A stretch of 64,000 nucleotides of DNA from Trichostrongylus colubriformis (GCA_963978905.1 OZ022257.1:7896509-7960508); one strand, 5' to 3'; shown: positions 12,476 to 24,180, counted from the first letter of the stretch. Numbers and translations are program-made. The notes: generated by a model from the letters alone, not told the origin.

Positions 12476-14544
12476 CATACGTCGCTGAAACGTGACTTAC
12501 TCGATTCAGCGAGATGCCATTTATAGGAATGCGATTTAGCCCACTGGTCACTTTCAAGTCCACGGCAGCAAATTGGAAAGATAATAAGTGTAATGTAAAA
12601 ACTGAAAAATTGATAAAAAACTAAAATTACAATGAAAAACTTTTCACTGCAATGAGTAGGTTGAATAATAATTCGAAAATTCAATGTCGAAATATAGTCA
12701 TTTGAGAGAAAAAATGATTTTTTTCATGTTTTCCCTGATTTATTGGAAATATGCCTAGAAGGGTGCTGCTTTATAAAAAGAGATTCATTGCATCGGACAA
12801 TACACAATTCATCCTGCTTGTCGTCCTTTGTTGCCGAACTTTTATTATTTTATTTTACTTACTTATCCTGACATTTCTTGAAAACATCAAAAAAAAATTC
12901 TGGTCGATCCATGAATGTGAAAGACGTGGTGCTAACTAAGTAGAGCAACAGCAGTGAAATAATAGGATAAAACGGAAAAACGCGAAAAAGGACTCCTTTG
13001 CTTTTTTCTCCACTTCCTTTCGCTCAGGAATAAATACAGACGGTGAGAGGATATGTAAGCCAGCAGCGAACGCTTGCCCGCCCTCGCAGCAACTCGTCCA
13101 GCGAAGCGTCGCCGCTTGAGGTGAAGCGCGATAAAATTGCGTTGAAGACTACAGAAGCGCTCTTTTCAAAGCTTTTTCGTTACCGTGCTCTTTTTAAGGC
13201 TTTTTTGTGACCGATTATCTTTTCATAAGTGACCTTTCCACTTGCACAGAACACTTCCCAGATCTACTACCCTGCATTTCTGTCCTTCAGTGTTTTTGGG
13301 CATATTACATATGCCTTGTACTGATATTATTACATTATTTGATAGAGATATAATCTTGCAAATGCAACCTATTTCAGTGCATGATGAGGAGAAAATCTCA
13401 TTTTTACAGATTCCCTGAGCCACCCTTTTTGCGGAAGAACCTTTGTTAAAGCGAGGAATGTCCAACAAACTCAATTATGGATTTTTACGAAAAATTTGGC
13501 GTTCCTGGAACAGTCTATCAATTTCATGAGCCAATCATACAATGTTTATTGGTCCAGTACAGCTCTCACTCCTTCTATCTGAGTTGTAAACATAAACATA
13601 CTTCTTTTACAGCGTAGCTCCAGTGCACATTGTTCGGAGATGAGTACATACTGCAGTTACGCATCCACGCTAATCAAGAGTTTCATTATTTCAAGCTGAT
13701 GACATGGAGTCGGCTGGTCTGCTGGAAGGGCACGGACCCTGATATGGGACCCTGATATGCTCATAGGGTGGCCACAGCAAGTCGCACCGTTCGGACCAAT
13801 ACCTCCATTCAAATATCACCACGACTTGCATATGGAAGTGGAATGCACGGCTTATCCCTAAACAGTACGAAGAGCGCTGAATTATTTCGGGTCCTCCTAT
13901 GAGCAGCTACAGTTCCACTGAGCCTAGCCAGGTCACCAACTGGTATATTCAGATAGATCAGGTTTACTGGAACTTTATTTATTTAATAATTTATCTAATC
14001 TAATACCTCCACGAGACAGTCTTTCATGCACATCCTGGGACAAATATGAGTGACCAACAGGAATTTCCATTCTTCAAAAATGAAAAACCAAAATTGACCC
14101 GAGTCCAAAAGATGTTTTGTTAAGTAACTTTTGACAACTGACCAAAAAATGAAAGATACTGATTTAAGCATCAGCTGAGCTATGGTGATATTTGCTGAAT
14201 GAACAATGTTGAATGAACCAATACAATAAGAGTGAATATAATGACATATCCATGTGCTTTTTTGCCGAACGAAGTTTTTAGACGGATCAATTTTATAAAA
14301 TTTATCATTGCTACATAATTATTGATTTTACTAACGTCAGACTGTTGATAAAATTGATCCATCTAAGAACCATGTTCGGCAAAGTAGCACAGAGGAATTG
14401 AATATCATGCCGAAGTTTCAAGAAGAGAGAACTTGAAAAATTCTATAATGACATAATTCGACATTAATGTGACAATGAAGTGTAAAAAATCATTATATAG
14501 TAGGTATGAAATAAATGCCTAAATAAGGATAAGGAATAATGTTT
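12476..14544. other. No gene assigned
   Basis: Mostly AT-rich. A minus-strand frame at 13474-13223 is cysteine-containing (GCICK, GICNM, LCKWKGHL) but has a stop just upstream and no ATG until late, so I do not call it a gene. Bases 14180-14380 contain two imperfect inverted stretches sharing GTGCTTTTTTGCCGAAC and GTTCGGCAAAGTAGCAC. Confidence 0.3.
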
Positions 14545-14815
14545 CTGGCGTTAATCAATTCTTTATCGCTTGGGATGCGCCGCGCATTCTTGTTCCATTC
14601 AGAAACGAAGTGGCAGGTAAATGAGATTTGGTCAGTGCTATGATATGCGGGTACTATGTGATTTACAAGTCAGTGCCTCTATCATGCGAGACGTCTGGTG
14701 CCAATCCACCTACCCCGGAATGATGGAAATCCAGGTTGGCTAAAGCAGGCGTTGATGAAAGTCTTGGTCCGCGCACCATGAAAGTGGAAGTGCGTGCCAA
14801 CAGCCCGTCAGTGCA
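14545..14815 (-). mobile_element. tRNA-derived SINE, family 2, long copy
   Basis: Reverse orientation. It shares with 54205-54500 the order GGCGTTAATCAATTC / GGGATGCGCCGC / TTCCAT.CAGAA / GTGGCAGGT / ACAAGTCAGTGC / CACCATGAAAGTGGAAGTGC. The A- and B-box part is at the high-coordinate end. Confidence 0.6.
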
Positions 14816-14821
14816 TACATG

Positions 14822-15048
14822 TGTGCTATCGCAATGAGGGGGGGGGGGGGCATCCCACTAAGGAGCTATTTCTATCTAACAATAAGCCTAGAGGGAGGAG
14901 CAACCTCTTTCCTCCTCCACTAAAGCTTAAGCAATAATATGCGCCTGAGGGACCCCTAGGCAGACAGACCCCTCAAAGATCCCTTCGAGATGTTTCGATG
15001 TGCAACTTTTTACACGATGTCCCCCGCCCCTTATTGCGACAGCGCCCA
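14822..15048. mobile_element. MITE with G-tract terminal repeats
   Basis: Left end GTGCTATCGCAATGAG followed by eleven or more G; right end CCCCCGCCCCTTATTGCGAC and AGCGCCC. The same ends bound the larger element at 35333-35924. Confidence 0.6.
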
Positions 15049-15408
15049 TATATGAATGACCATAAATGACCAAAATAACAGACAAACAATAACAAATATT
15101 CATCTGTTAAGTACCTTCTGATTTTTTTCAGAAATTGAAGGAAATCGAGTGAATTTTACATCCTAAAGAGCTGAGACATGCTTTCAATCCCTTCTGCCTT
15201 AGTCAAAGGCTTAGACAACGGGCTGTAATGTAAGCAAGGATCAAAGAGGAGGCGGTCTGTTGGAAAAACATTTCCAGGGAATTAACGAGAGTGAATTTCC
15301 AGTCAAGAATGAGATAGCAACCAAAGAAAGAGATGGCACGAGAACACCAGTAATGCCCCAAGTGACTATGAGTGAGGAAAACGAGAGAAATCTGATAGTA
15401 ACGACCAT

Positions 15409-15435
15409 GCGACGACGACGACGACGACGACGACA
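15409..15435 (+). repeat. (CGA)n microsatellite
   Basis: About nine GAC units in a row. On the minus strand they would read as a valine run inside a hydrophobic frame. Confidence 0.9.
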
Positions 15436-15590
15436 AGAATAGCAAAGGCAATAAAATCACTTTTATCGCCTTCTATTGATTGCCGTGACAGTCTCGTTTC
15501 ACGCGTGTCGTTTCTCGAGGTTTTCGCCCAAGAGCGAAAAAAGCAGCAGCAGCTCCATCAACGATAGGCGAAGTCAGTCATCGGTACGGT

Positions 15591-15740
15591 TCAAACTGGT
15601 CGGATTAGCGGTTGCGCCGTCGCTGAGACGTCTTTTTGAAGCGCAGGGCGTTGGTTACGGGCACTGCGGATGATGTCAGTGCGACCGTCGCCGATTTTTC
15701 TTTGCCCTTCGTCCTCCGTGGCTTCCACTTTTCTGCTCAT
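15591..15740 (-). CDS. Possible first exon or small ORF, unknown product
   Basis: An ATG at 15740 opens a 49-residue frame beginning MSRKVEATEDEGQRKIGDG and ending in a stop at 15591-15593. Codon use is coding-like, with many C or G third positions, and the peptide is highly charged. A GTTTGA donor candidate stands just before the stop. Downstream minus-strand frames stay open through the CGA microsatellite as a hydrophobic stretch, but I could not connect them with confident splice sites. Confidence 0.3.
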   Translation of the reverse strand: MSRKVEATEDEGQRKIGDGRTDIIRSARNQRPALQKDVSATAQPLIRPV

Positions 15741-15891
15741 TAAACGCTACGCAAGAAGAGAACAAAGTAAACACAGGGCTTAAAAGTGTGGTTCACTGGC
15801 ACTTTGGCCTTTTACACCACATTTATTGGATGATCCACTGACGATATGCATCAAATAATGATAATATTTTTGATATTAACACTAATATTAG

Positions 15892-15990
15892 TTGCCACAA
15901 GGATGCTGAGTTTATGGGCAGAAGCTTCGGTGTCGGACGGGACTCGAACCCGCACTTTATCCTTTCCAGGGATATGTGCTAATCAAAAAT
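15892..15990 (-). mobile_element. tRNA-derived SINE, family 1, partial copy
   Basis: Reverse complement of the family 1 core: GTGTCGGACGGGACTCGAAC (B box on the minus strand) and GGATATGTGCTAATC (A box side). It is cut at the A box and joined directly to the AAAATTAAAAATATCAAAA tail-like sequence. Confidence 0.65.
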
Positions 15991-16761
15991 TAAAAATATC
16001 AAAAGTAATATTAGTTTCGTGCATAATCAATGAGCTTTTTATTGCTACGTTTTTCTGTGGTTTTTTCCTAGTAAACACATAAAAGAACAAGTGAATTTCA
16101 TGTTACTATTTTTACGAAGTAATCAACTCTACAGATTATGGGTCACTTGATCTTTGAGATAATCATTTGAAGTGAGCTACGTACCGGTTTTTCATTTGAA
16201 TTCTTTATTTTGTCTTTCAGAAAGCCTAAGTGTACACAGTCTTGTTATTTTCGTTCATCTTCTACGTCAATACTGCAGTGCTAGAGGAGGTGATTATGTG
16301 ATCCAAGCGCCGTTTGAACTATTCACTCAGTTCCTGTTCTGAATTAAACTGTTGGCACTAGCTACAATATTCCAAAAATTACAAAATAACCAAAAAATAT
16401 ATTAGGTGATTCATTTCCTCCACACCAATCAGTCACTGCAGGATGAACATTCAGAGTTCCTGATAAAAAAAATATATAGCTCACAAACTGATACATAGTT
16501 AATGAATGATATGAATACAAATAAAAATTAAAATAGCATAGTAAATATTAATAAAAATGTTCCATAAACTAAAAAAATAAGTGAAAATAGAATCAGTGAC
16601 TCGTTCCTTTTCTATCAAACAGAGAGGGCAGAATCAAAAGTACTAAGAGATCCATACAGTGTAAAAAATAGAAAATTGTAACAATGATAATAGTAGCAAT
16701 GATGTAGTATAATAGTAGTAATAGTAATGATTTTGATACTTTTGATTTTTTAATCATTACT

Positions 16762-17042
16762 AAAGCTTTCAGCTTCACGGTTTGATGCCGATATTGGCCA
16801 ACCGCTCAACACGTTATACGTGTGAGTGCTGATAAGCTATGGTAAATATACCATTCAAAAGCTGAGTTAAGGTGAAGGTGGTGTCGGTAGTGTAATGGAT
16901 TAGCACATATCCCCGGAAAGGATGAAGTGCGGGTTCGAGTCCCGTCCGGCACCGAAGCTTTTGCCCATAACTCAGCATCCTTGTAGTAACTTTCGCATCG
17001 CGAGCTGCGGCGATAAACAGCAGTTATCAAAAATTAAAAATA
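16762..17042 (+). mobile_element. tRNA-derived SINE, family 1, full-length copy
   Basis: The tRNA-like body is 16881-16953, 73 bases long. Seven-base acceptor strands GTGTCGG and CCGGCAC pair. The A-box region is TAGTGTAATGGATTAGCAC and the B box is GGGTTCGAGTCCC. The anticodon loop reads CCGGAAA between TATCC and GGATG. Position 33 is C rather than the near-universal U, arguing against a working tRNA. A 3' part follows (TTTTGCCCATAACTCAGCAT, then CGCATCGCGAGCTGCGGCG) with an A-rich end. Five other copies in the window define the family. Confidence 0.8.
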
Positions 17043-17057
17043 TCAAAATCATTACTA

Positions 17058-17283
17058 AAGCTTTCAGCTTCACGGTTCGATGCCGATATTGGCCAACCGG
17101 CTCAACACGTTATACGTGTGAGTGCTGATAAGCTATGGTAAATATACCATTCAAAAATCTGAGTTAAGGTGAAAATGGTGTCGGTAGCGTAATGGATTAG
17201 CACATATGCCCGGAAAGGATGAAGTGCGGGTTCGAGTCCCGTCCGGCACCGAAACTTTTGCCCATAACTCAGCATCCTTGTAG
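17058..17283 (+). mobile_element. tRNA-derived SINE, family 1, tandem copy
   Basis: Repeats the previous unit from about 296 bases further on, including the non-tRNA leader (TTCAGCTTCACGGTT, ACGTTATACGTGTGAGTGCT). The tRNA-like body is intact. It ends early at AGCATCCTTGTAGTGATAAT, running into a GATAAT microsatellite. The shared leader shows that a segment, not just a SINE, was duplicated in tandem. Confidence 0.75.
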
Positions 17284-17743
17284 TGATAATGATAATGATA
17301 ATAATAATATGATAATAGTAGCAACTATAATTTTTTTCAGCAAACTGTATTCAGCAAAAAACAATGTAAATATTTTTTGAACATTTTAGTGGGTTTTTAC
17401 ATGCATTGCCATTATCTTAGAAACAAATAAAGAAAATCACATTTGAAAAATTTACAAACAAAATAAGTTCATTTATAAGAAATGCAGAAATAGAAAAATC
17501 AACAAAAAGGTCCAAAATGTCGCAATATTTATGCATCTACACATTGCTATTTGTCAGTAAAGAACTGCACCCAGTGTTCCAACAATCTGCCAGTAAATCA
17601 CTGGATATTTGCATGATTACTAGTATACCAGTGGAAGAGTAGAAGTCAGCTGATGCTCAGGCGCAATTCATTGATAGGGTTCTTGGGTAAGACCACATGT
17701 AATCGTTCGGCTCTCGGATAACATTTCACAATGTCATAAATAG

Positions 17744-17985
17744 ACCTGAATGAACGCGGGAAATACAGCGAGAGAAACGAGAACAGAGACGGACACCGAC
17801 AGGGTTGGAACGACGTCAACGGTAGCCGCCGCGCAGTGAACTATTCGCGCCGACCCAAATCGCCATCGCAGTCACACAGTCAACAAAGCCATCCCGAATC
17901 ATCGAAATCGAATCGTCGCGATGAACAAAAGCGAAAATCGGGAATGCCTGGACGGCGTTACTCAACCGAGTATAAATTGCACTAA
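17744..17985 (+). CDS. Possible terminal exon of a Ser/Arg-rich protein
   Basis: After an AAATAG acceptor the frame runs open for 80 codons to TAA at 17983-17985. The peptide is basic and rich in Ser, Arg, Gln and Asn (segments NERGKYSERNENRDGHRQ, RRPKSPSQSHSQQSH, SNRR, EQKRKSG). Third codon positions are strongly biased to C in Asn, Asp, Tyr and His codons, unlike the AT-rich surroundings. No initiator ATG or upstream partner exon was identified. It could be the low-complexity C terminus of an RNA-binding or nuclear protein; this is only a composition-based guess. Confidence 0.4.
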
Positions 17986-18304
17986 TTTAATGTCCGTTAT
18001 GGATCTATTGTTAGCGTATTTCAAGATTCATAATTTAAGAAAAGGATACTGTAGCACCTGTTACGGTACCACTAATCTCTGTTAAATGATTATGCTATCC
18101 CAGCATCACAGATTAGAGTATTAAGCAATTGGGAAACTTTCCGACATTTTTTTGAAATTTTACGGCAGCTTCCAGAAACTTCTACGGGTTAGATAATAAA
18201 AGTGATTCCTAGACTATAAAATAGCTCAACTGAATTCCTCCAATATCTACGCCTTTGATGAAGTTTCTTGCTTTAGGAATGGCTTCTTTGAATTTTTAAG
18301 TCCT

Positions 18305-19931
18305 AGACAATTAATAAATATGCATGAATGCATGAATGCAAAAATGCAGTCGGTTGAAAGGATGCTCGAGTGGTCATCCTTATGGGATATTCCTTTAAAT
18401 CTCGAAAAGTGCGTAGTCATGCATATTGGACATTGTGGAGCGTTTGAATATGTAGTAAATAATGTCAGACTTCCATCATGCAGCACTACTAAGGATCTGG
18501 GGGTTGTTTTCGATGATAGTCTGAAGTTCACTGCTCAGATCGATAATGTAGTTAGGAAAGCCTATGCGGCTCTATTCATGTTAATGAGGAATACTCATTG
18601 TACTGAGCCTAAAATATTAGTACGCCTCTACAAAACGTATGTTTTGCCGCATCTAGAATATTGTTCGCAACTTTGGGGCCCCAGATTCAAGAAGGACATA
18701 CCCAAAATAGAAAGGGTGCAGCATATGTTTACTAGAATTCTCTGGCATAGAGTGTGTGTTGATCATGATATGCCGGCGTATGGTGACCGTTTAAGAGTTT
18801 TTTCGCTCAACTCGTTACAGTATAGACGCGTGGTATCCGACCTGGTATTCTGTTTCAGAATCTTGCGGAAAGAGGTGAGGCTATCTGCAAGTAAGTACTG
18901 GTGTTTTAGACCTACAAGCGGGAGGCGTGGTGGGTTTAACCTCCACTATCCCGGCATCTGTTCAAAAAATCATTCCTTATTATTCAACATTATCTTTAAT
19001 CGGTGCGCAAGGTGGTTCGAGCTATTGCCATTTCATGTTCTCCAATCACCTGACAGTAAGACATTCAAAAGCAGGCTTCAAAAGCTTGACCTCTTGCGCA
19101 TCCTCAGAATACCGGAGTACTTATAACAGATTATCTTTCAGCATTATTATTCCCTGGTCAGTAAGTCTAGAGTGGAACCACTGCACTACATGGACTCTCC
19201 ACCCATGATGTCTGCTCTTCTTTGCCTGTTTGTCGCTGCTACCTTATGTCATGCTCTTTTTTGTATTTCATGCTAGTCTTGGGTCTTCTGAATTCCTATT
19301 GGGCTCACTAGTGCATGATAAATGCGCTAAGATAGAGTTTTTTTCAGAGCTTCCTATTGGTTAAGACGAATATATCCTCCTTTTTCTTCTCTTTCTTGTT
19401 TGTGATTTGCTAATTGTAATCTTCCGTAGTCGATAGGCGTCTTATCACATAGTAACATGAGAGTGATGGGATGGCAGCTCAGTTAACGATAACCGTGGAC
19501 TTGTGTTATGTGCTCTAGTTGTTTGAGGAACTTCCGGTTTGATGAACCCCTCGCTTGAGGTCCCCCCTAGTTTGTTCGCCTGGGGTCCTGGACGAATTCG
19601 TTCGTAACAGGTTAAGTTGCTAGCAAGCCCCAGTATTGTCGTCTCTCTGCGTTCTGAACTGGGGACCAGGATCTCGCGGGGGACTCCCTCATCTACCCAC
19701 GGGGAAAACAACCTTCTCGCACTATCACATGGTGAAACGGTAACATATCTTTTGGCGCGGGTACACACCCAGACCTATTGACCCCTTTTGATTTTCTTTA
19801 ACTGTCGATTGATTCCCTTTTCTTTCTTTCTTTTTGTATTGCGTGTTTGTTTCCTCTTTGGTCTATTGTTCTGTTTCTCTAATTTTTTGGCACACCTCTG
19901 TGTGTATATAAATAAATAAATAAATAAATAA
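18305..19931 (+). mobile_element. 5'-truncated CR1/Jockey-like LINE
   Basis: A 268-residue frame at 18320-19126 is the C-terminal part of a non-LTR reverse transcriptase. Motifs include KDLGVVFDDSLKF, VRKAYAALFMLMRN, LVRLYKTYVLPHLEYCS, a QLWGPRFKKDI and IERVQHMFTR pair, and LRVFSLNSLQYRRV. The catalytic fingers and palm and any endonuclease are missing. The 3' part is about 800 bases and ends in (AATA)n at 19908-19931, as CR1-type elements do. The ORF itself is intact to its stop, suggesting a fairly young insertion. Confidence 0.88.
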
Positions 19932-20201
19932 ACCTCAGAGAAAATTAATATATTGTAGAAAGACCACGACTTTTGATGACAGCGGCACAGCGGGACGGCA
20001 TAGCGATGGCACTCCAAAAACAAAAAATTTCATATAACCGCGTAACCTATACCGTTGAGCGCCAAAATAGTATATTTAGTATGCAGTGTTTCCAAGTACA
20101 ACATACTAAAATTTCTCTTAGATCGGTGCAGTTGCAAAAAAGTTACAAGTGAAAAACCCTAAATGAAAGACCATTTCGCCGAAGACTTTTGAGCGCTACT
20201 G
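19932..20201 (+). mobile_element. Partial mariner-like MITE
   Basis: Matches, in reverse orientation, half of the element at 47333-47836 (ACTTTTGATGACAGCGGCAC, CGTAACCTATACCGTTGAGC). It ends in the terminal repeat GACTTTTGAGCGCTACTG followed by TA. It starts exactly at the LINE tail. Confidence 0.75.
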
Positions 20202-20203
20202 TA

Positions 20204-21090
20204 TGTCGAAAATGAAAAATTACAAAAAATGCCGCAAAAATATTTCTACATCTTGATGGAAGAGGAATGGATTACTTATAGTGTAAAGGTTGATTCGAAT
20301 GCGATTTTTAGAACATGTTGGCTCAGTTCCAGCAGTCGGAGCTGCGGCTTGCAGAATGGATCGACATTAGTGCGAACCTCAGTTGAACCACATGATCACC
20401 TCCTTTAGCACCATAATATTGACGTCGGAGATGAACAAAAAACAAGATTATGCACAACTAGGCTTTCTAGAAAAACAAAACAAAGAATTCAAATGAAAAA
20501 CTGATGCATTGTGCAATCTCAATGATTGCCCTAAAGACTCATGATTTGATCAGGGAAGTTTCGGTCAATTTGCCAAAAAATTCCCGAGACAAATTGATTC
20601 GTTCGCTTACGTATTTTCGCTTATCTCTTTGTTTGCACTGAAAAATGTGGTAAGGACTGATCTCTGAATGAAAGGTTTTGTTAATGCGCTGTGCACACAT
20701 GTTTCAGTGGGTATTGCTGAAGTCACTGAGCTCTTAAAAGCTGTGCATTTTATAATAACACAGTACATCCTGTGCAAAACTAAGGGTAAAATGGTAGAAA
20801 ATAGGGTTTCATGGGTGTGGTATGGTAGGCACTGAGCAACGTTAGGTAATAAACACATTACACATGAATTCGTTTCGTTCTAATCATGTCAACGCTCGAG
20901 CACTTAAGCCGCTTCGGATAAGGCTAAAGGAGGTGACGCAGTTGGCTAAATTGTTGAGCTTGACGTTCATGGAGCTCAACCCGCAGATCAACATCGGCGT
21001 GAGGCATGCAGGTTGGGAACACGTCGTTTGTAGTCGTGTCCAAGAACGATTGCCGTTTCTCGCTCCTTATTTTGAAAGTGAGACACGTTA
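20204..21090. other. No gene seen
   Basis: AT-rich DNA with no recognised exon or repeat family. Confidence 0.35.
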
Positions 21091-21247
21091 GGCTGTATCC
21101 ATATTCAGCGCCGGCAGGAAAGCGAGGCCAAGTGGCACGAGGGAGATGGAGAGACAACGCGGACAGCGAGGTAGTGTAGCATAGGCAGAGACGCAGAGGC
21201 ACGCAGCCACGCCTTGCTGTCGGCACCGCAAAGTATGAATGCGGGCT
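21091..21247. mobile_element. Short MITE with GTTCATACTT-type ends, copy 1
   Basis: Begins with a degraded CATATTCAGCGCCGGCAG end and closes with GGCACCGCAAAGTATGAA and GCGGGCTTA. Interior motif GGGAGATGGAGAGACAACGC and GCAGAGACGCAGAGGCACG recur in the copies at 23547 and 26031. Confidence 0.65.
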
Positions 21248-22000
21248 TATTATTTGGAGTCCAACTACCTACATGCTTCCAGCTCGCAATCGCAACTCAC
21301 TTTACGCGTCGCAGTGTTGCGAAAATCTGCACTGAAGATGCAAATCTCTGAGTGGCTCATTTTCCAGTGCCAGATTCCAATGTCGCTCGCACGGTGTAAG
21401 AAAGAAGTCATACATTAACCTGCAAAGGTTTCAACCGTGCAACAAGCTTGATGACATTGACATGAAGTCCACCTGACAGCTGACTGACACTAGACATGTC
21501 TGGAGACAAAAAGGCCGACATGTCTGCCTGCATTACCAAACTTCTTTCTTGCTCTGAAAAACTACAGAAGGAATTCAATTTGATCCGCCAACTAGGAAGA
21601 AACGGGGATCCTACATTTTGATTAAGAAACTTACGGCTTTTTTATGACACCCTATCGATCGCGAAAATCCACTTGAAACACGAAAAATACGATGTTCATT
21701 GTGTAGGAACAGAAATGTGGTGGAAAACGTTGAAGTGCTAGTGTGGCCACTCTGGCTATTCAAAAGAGTTCACTACATTTGAATTAGGGGGGGGGGCATT
21801 TCTTTTGCGAACAAAGAATCAACAAAAATGAATGAAACTGATGGAAATGCCTGTTGTTTGTTGATGAAACCAGACGGTTGTCGTTCTCTTGAACGAGTGC
21901 CTCACACCTATGAACCCGCCCTCATGAGAGGTGAGGTGAGTAGCTATCTCCACACCGCGCCGTTCCACAAACAAACAGCATCACAGCAAACATGTACAGC

Positions 22001-22180
22001 TCAAAAATCTGAAGAATGCGCGGTGATACGCCATGCATGCGACTTAAGCTGAGAATTGTTGGGAGTGTGGACTGGTGTCACACAGTTCGGATCAATGGAA
22101 TGATTCACAGGGCTTCCCTTCGGTCCTTCAGAGGTGTTAACGTTCATGTCCTTTAATCGGAGAATATCAAATCCCGCCTT
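22001..22180 (-). CDS. Possible terminal exon, unknown product
   Basis: After a GTATTGCAG acceptor on the minus strand a 59-residue frame runs to a stop. It starts KAGFDILRLKDMNVN and contains SPVNHSIDPNCVTPVHTPNN. Codon use is plausible but no family is recognised and no partner exon was found. It could equally be part of an unclassified repeat. Confidence 0.22.
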   Translation of the reverse strand, partial: KAGFDILRLKDMNVNTSEGPKGSPVNHSIDPNCVTPVHTPNNSQLKSHAWRITAHSSDF

Positions 22181-22237
22181 CTGCAATACCCATCCATCCG
22201 GTTACCAATCAATGAAGGGGTTTCTGTGTGCATGTTT

Positions 22238-22266
22238 ATTTATTTATATATTTATTTATTTATTCA
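22238..22266 (+). repeat. (TTTA)n microsatellite
   Basis: Runs of TTTATTTATTTA with one TATATA interruption. Confidence 0.85.
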
Positions 22267-23546
22267 TGCGTGCATAGACGGTCCAGAACGTTAACAAATT
22301 GAACAACCAAGTTAGTCTGGACAGCAGAGCATTCTTTTAACTCTTTATAAAGGTGTTTAAACCACGGATGAAATGTCATCGTCAACCTCCTAGATAAGTC
22401 GAAGGGTGAACAAAACACGAACATTATTCGAGACATAAAAAATACTTATATTCATGGCCCATGGGATTCATACGTCGACGGAAATGTGCTTTGATGCTGC
22501 GATGAGGAGAAGGGGAGAGTATGTAGAGAGCAAAATTATCCTGTTTTGCCAATCCAAAGTCTTGAAGAATAAATGCTCGGTCATCCGTTTATTTATAGGC
22601 GTTCTGACGTGAGATACTCTTTCCTGCACATAGAATTCGACACGGGTCTCCAAACTCCTTTCTCCCTACATACATATTACGTACTCACCCGGCCCCACAC
22701 AGATCCGACAAATCGAGGTATTCCCAAATCGAGATAAATTGCTAAAAATACGGCACGTTAAATTAACATATGGATCGCGAATGCGTCAAGAAAAGGAGAG
22801 CCATTTGGTTGAGCAGCTTCTAGAACCGGCCCTTTCGGCTTCTGCCTTCTAGTGAACCTTTCAAAGAACCGCTTTGTCAACATTACCTTTTACTGAAAAC
22901 TCAGCAGGGTTCATCCGTAGGGTCACGGGCTGCTATCGCTAGGGAGGTTAGCATAAAATGCTATAAATTTTGTAGCCATGAGGTAGAAGCTCATTATGTA
23001 GACCAGTTGCGGGTTAAATATAAAAAAGGTCACTGTGGGTCGGTGGAGAGGAAAGAGGAGAAAGGAGCTTCAAGGTCCAGGGCATCGCAGAGTATGAACG
23101 CTGCCTTATTAGTTTAGGACCCAACTACCTACATAATTCTGGCTCACAATCGCTTCGTACTTTGCGCGCAGCCGCGTTGCGAAATTCTGGCCTAAGGATT
23201 CGAATTTCTGAATCCTCCAAGGTGGGTGAACCTTGTCTCACTTGAGATTCCATCTTGCTCATAGAAATTGTTTCATCCATCCCTCCTTCACTATCCCTAA
23301 TCTAGGGCTAGATCATGCTTCCCCCCTCTACACCTATGCATATAGCTTTTCATCAAAGAACAATTCGTATCGAAGCTGCGCCATGCTTACAGTTTGCACT
23401 GAACACCATGCTAGCAATTGAATATGCACTTAGCTCATACAATGATTAGTAATCCTGTGCTACGCATGATTAAGCGCTTTTATCCATTCAGACAACTCAA
23501 GGTCTACTGTCAGATCAGAAGATAGACGGGCGCTAACCTACATCGA
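22267..23546. other. No gene; repeat half near 23090
   Basis: Mostly unassigned. The bases GCAGAGTATGAACGCTGCC at about 23089-23107 are a lone end of the GTTCATACTT MITE family. Confidence 0.35.
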
Positions 23547-23711
23547 GTCGCGTTCATACTTTTTGCCAGCAAGGGTGGCTGCGTTTACAGGCAGCGCGGC
23601 ACGGGGGGATTGCAGAGAGGACTCAGACAACGAGACAGGGTGTCATAGGCAGAGACGAGGAGACATGCAGTCACGTCCTGCCACCGGCAACGCAAAGTAT
23701 GAACGCAGCCT
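23547..23711. mobile_element. Short MITE with GTTCATACTT-type ends, copy 2
   Basis: Bounded by GTCGCGTTCATACTTTTTGC and AACGCAAAGTATGAACGCAG. Interior CATAGGCAGAGACG is shared with copies 1 and 3. Confidence 0.75.
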
Positions 23712-24180
23712 AAGGGAACAAGAGCACGTGACCATTGTGCGGCAATAGCGCTACTTGCCACTGTTCACAATATTCTAAAGGATTTTCGAGAAAAGCAAGA
23801 AAAAGTTCGACCAAAGCGGAGTCATGAAATAGAACGTTCAACTCAGTGATGACAACGCGTTTGGCTTTTCGCTTTGCGGGCCGCATGGGACATCGCGTTT
23901 TTCCATGGAACACCATGAAACGAGCGGTTTTTAACAAGTTGGTGAAGGAATTCCCTAACAAATTGGTGAAGGAATTCCCAGGGAAAGATTGCTTTATGTG
24001 CTGAAAACATTAGGATGGAGGGCAAACCACGAGTCATCATTTTATTTACCTACCTTGTTTTGCTTTCTATTACAATGATTTGGATTTTTTGCGAACGATT
24101 TGCAGTTTTGGTGGAGAATACGAAAATGTCAGTTTAAAAGGTATCACTAGGGAAAAGTATTTGTAGATTATATAGACAAT

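Noticed and set aside
13223..13474. Cysteine-containing minus-strand ORF
   Set aside because: A stop sits just upstream, there is no ATG until near the end, and no splice acceptor fits.
16881..16953. A functional tRNA gene with anticodon GGA
   Set aside because: C at position 33, no long variable arm as expected for serine tRNA, and multiple linked copies with a shared non-tRNA tail show it is a SINE head.
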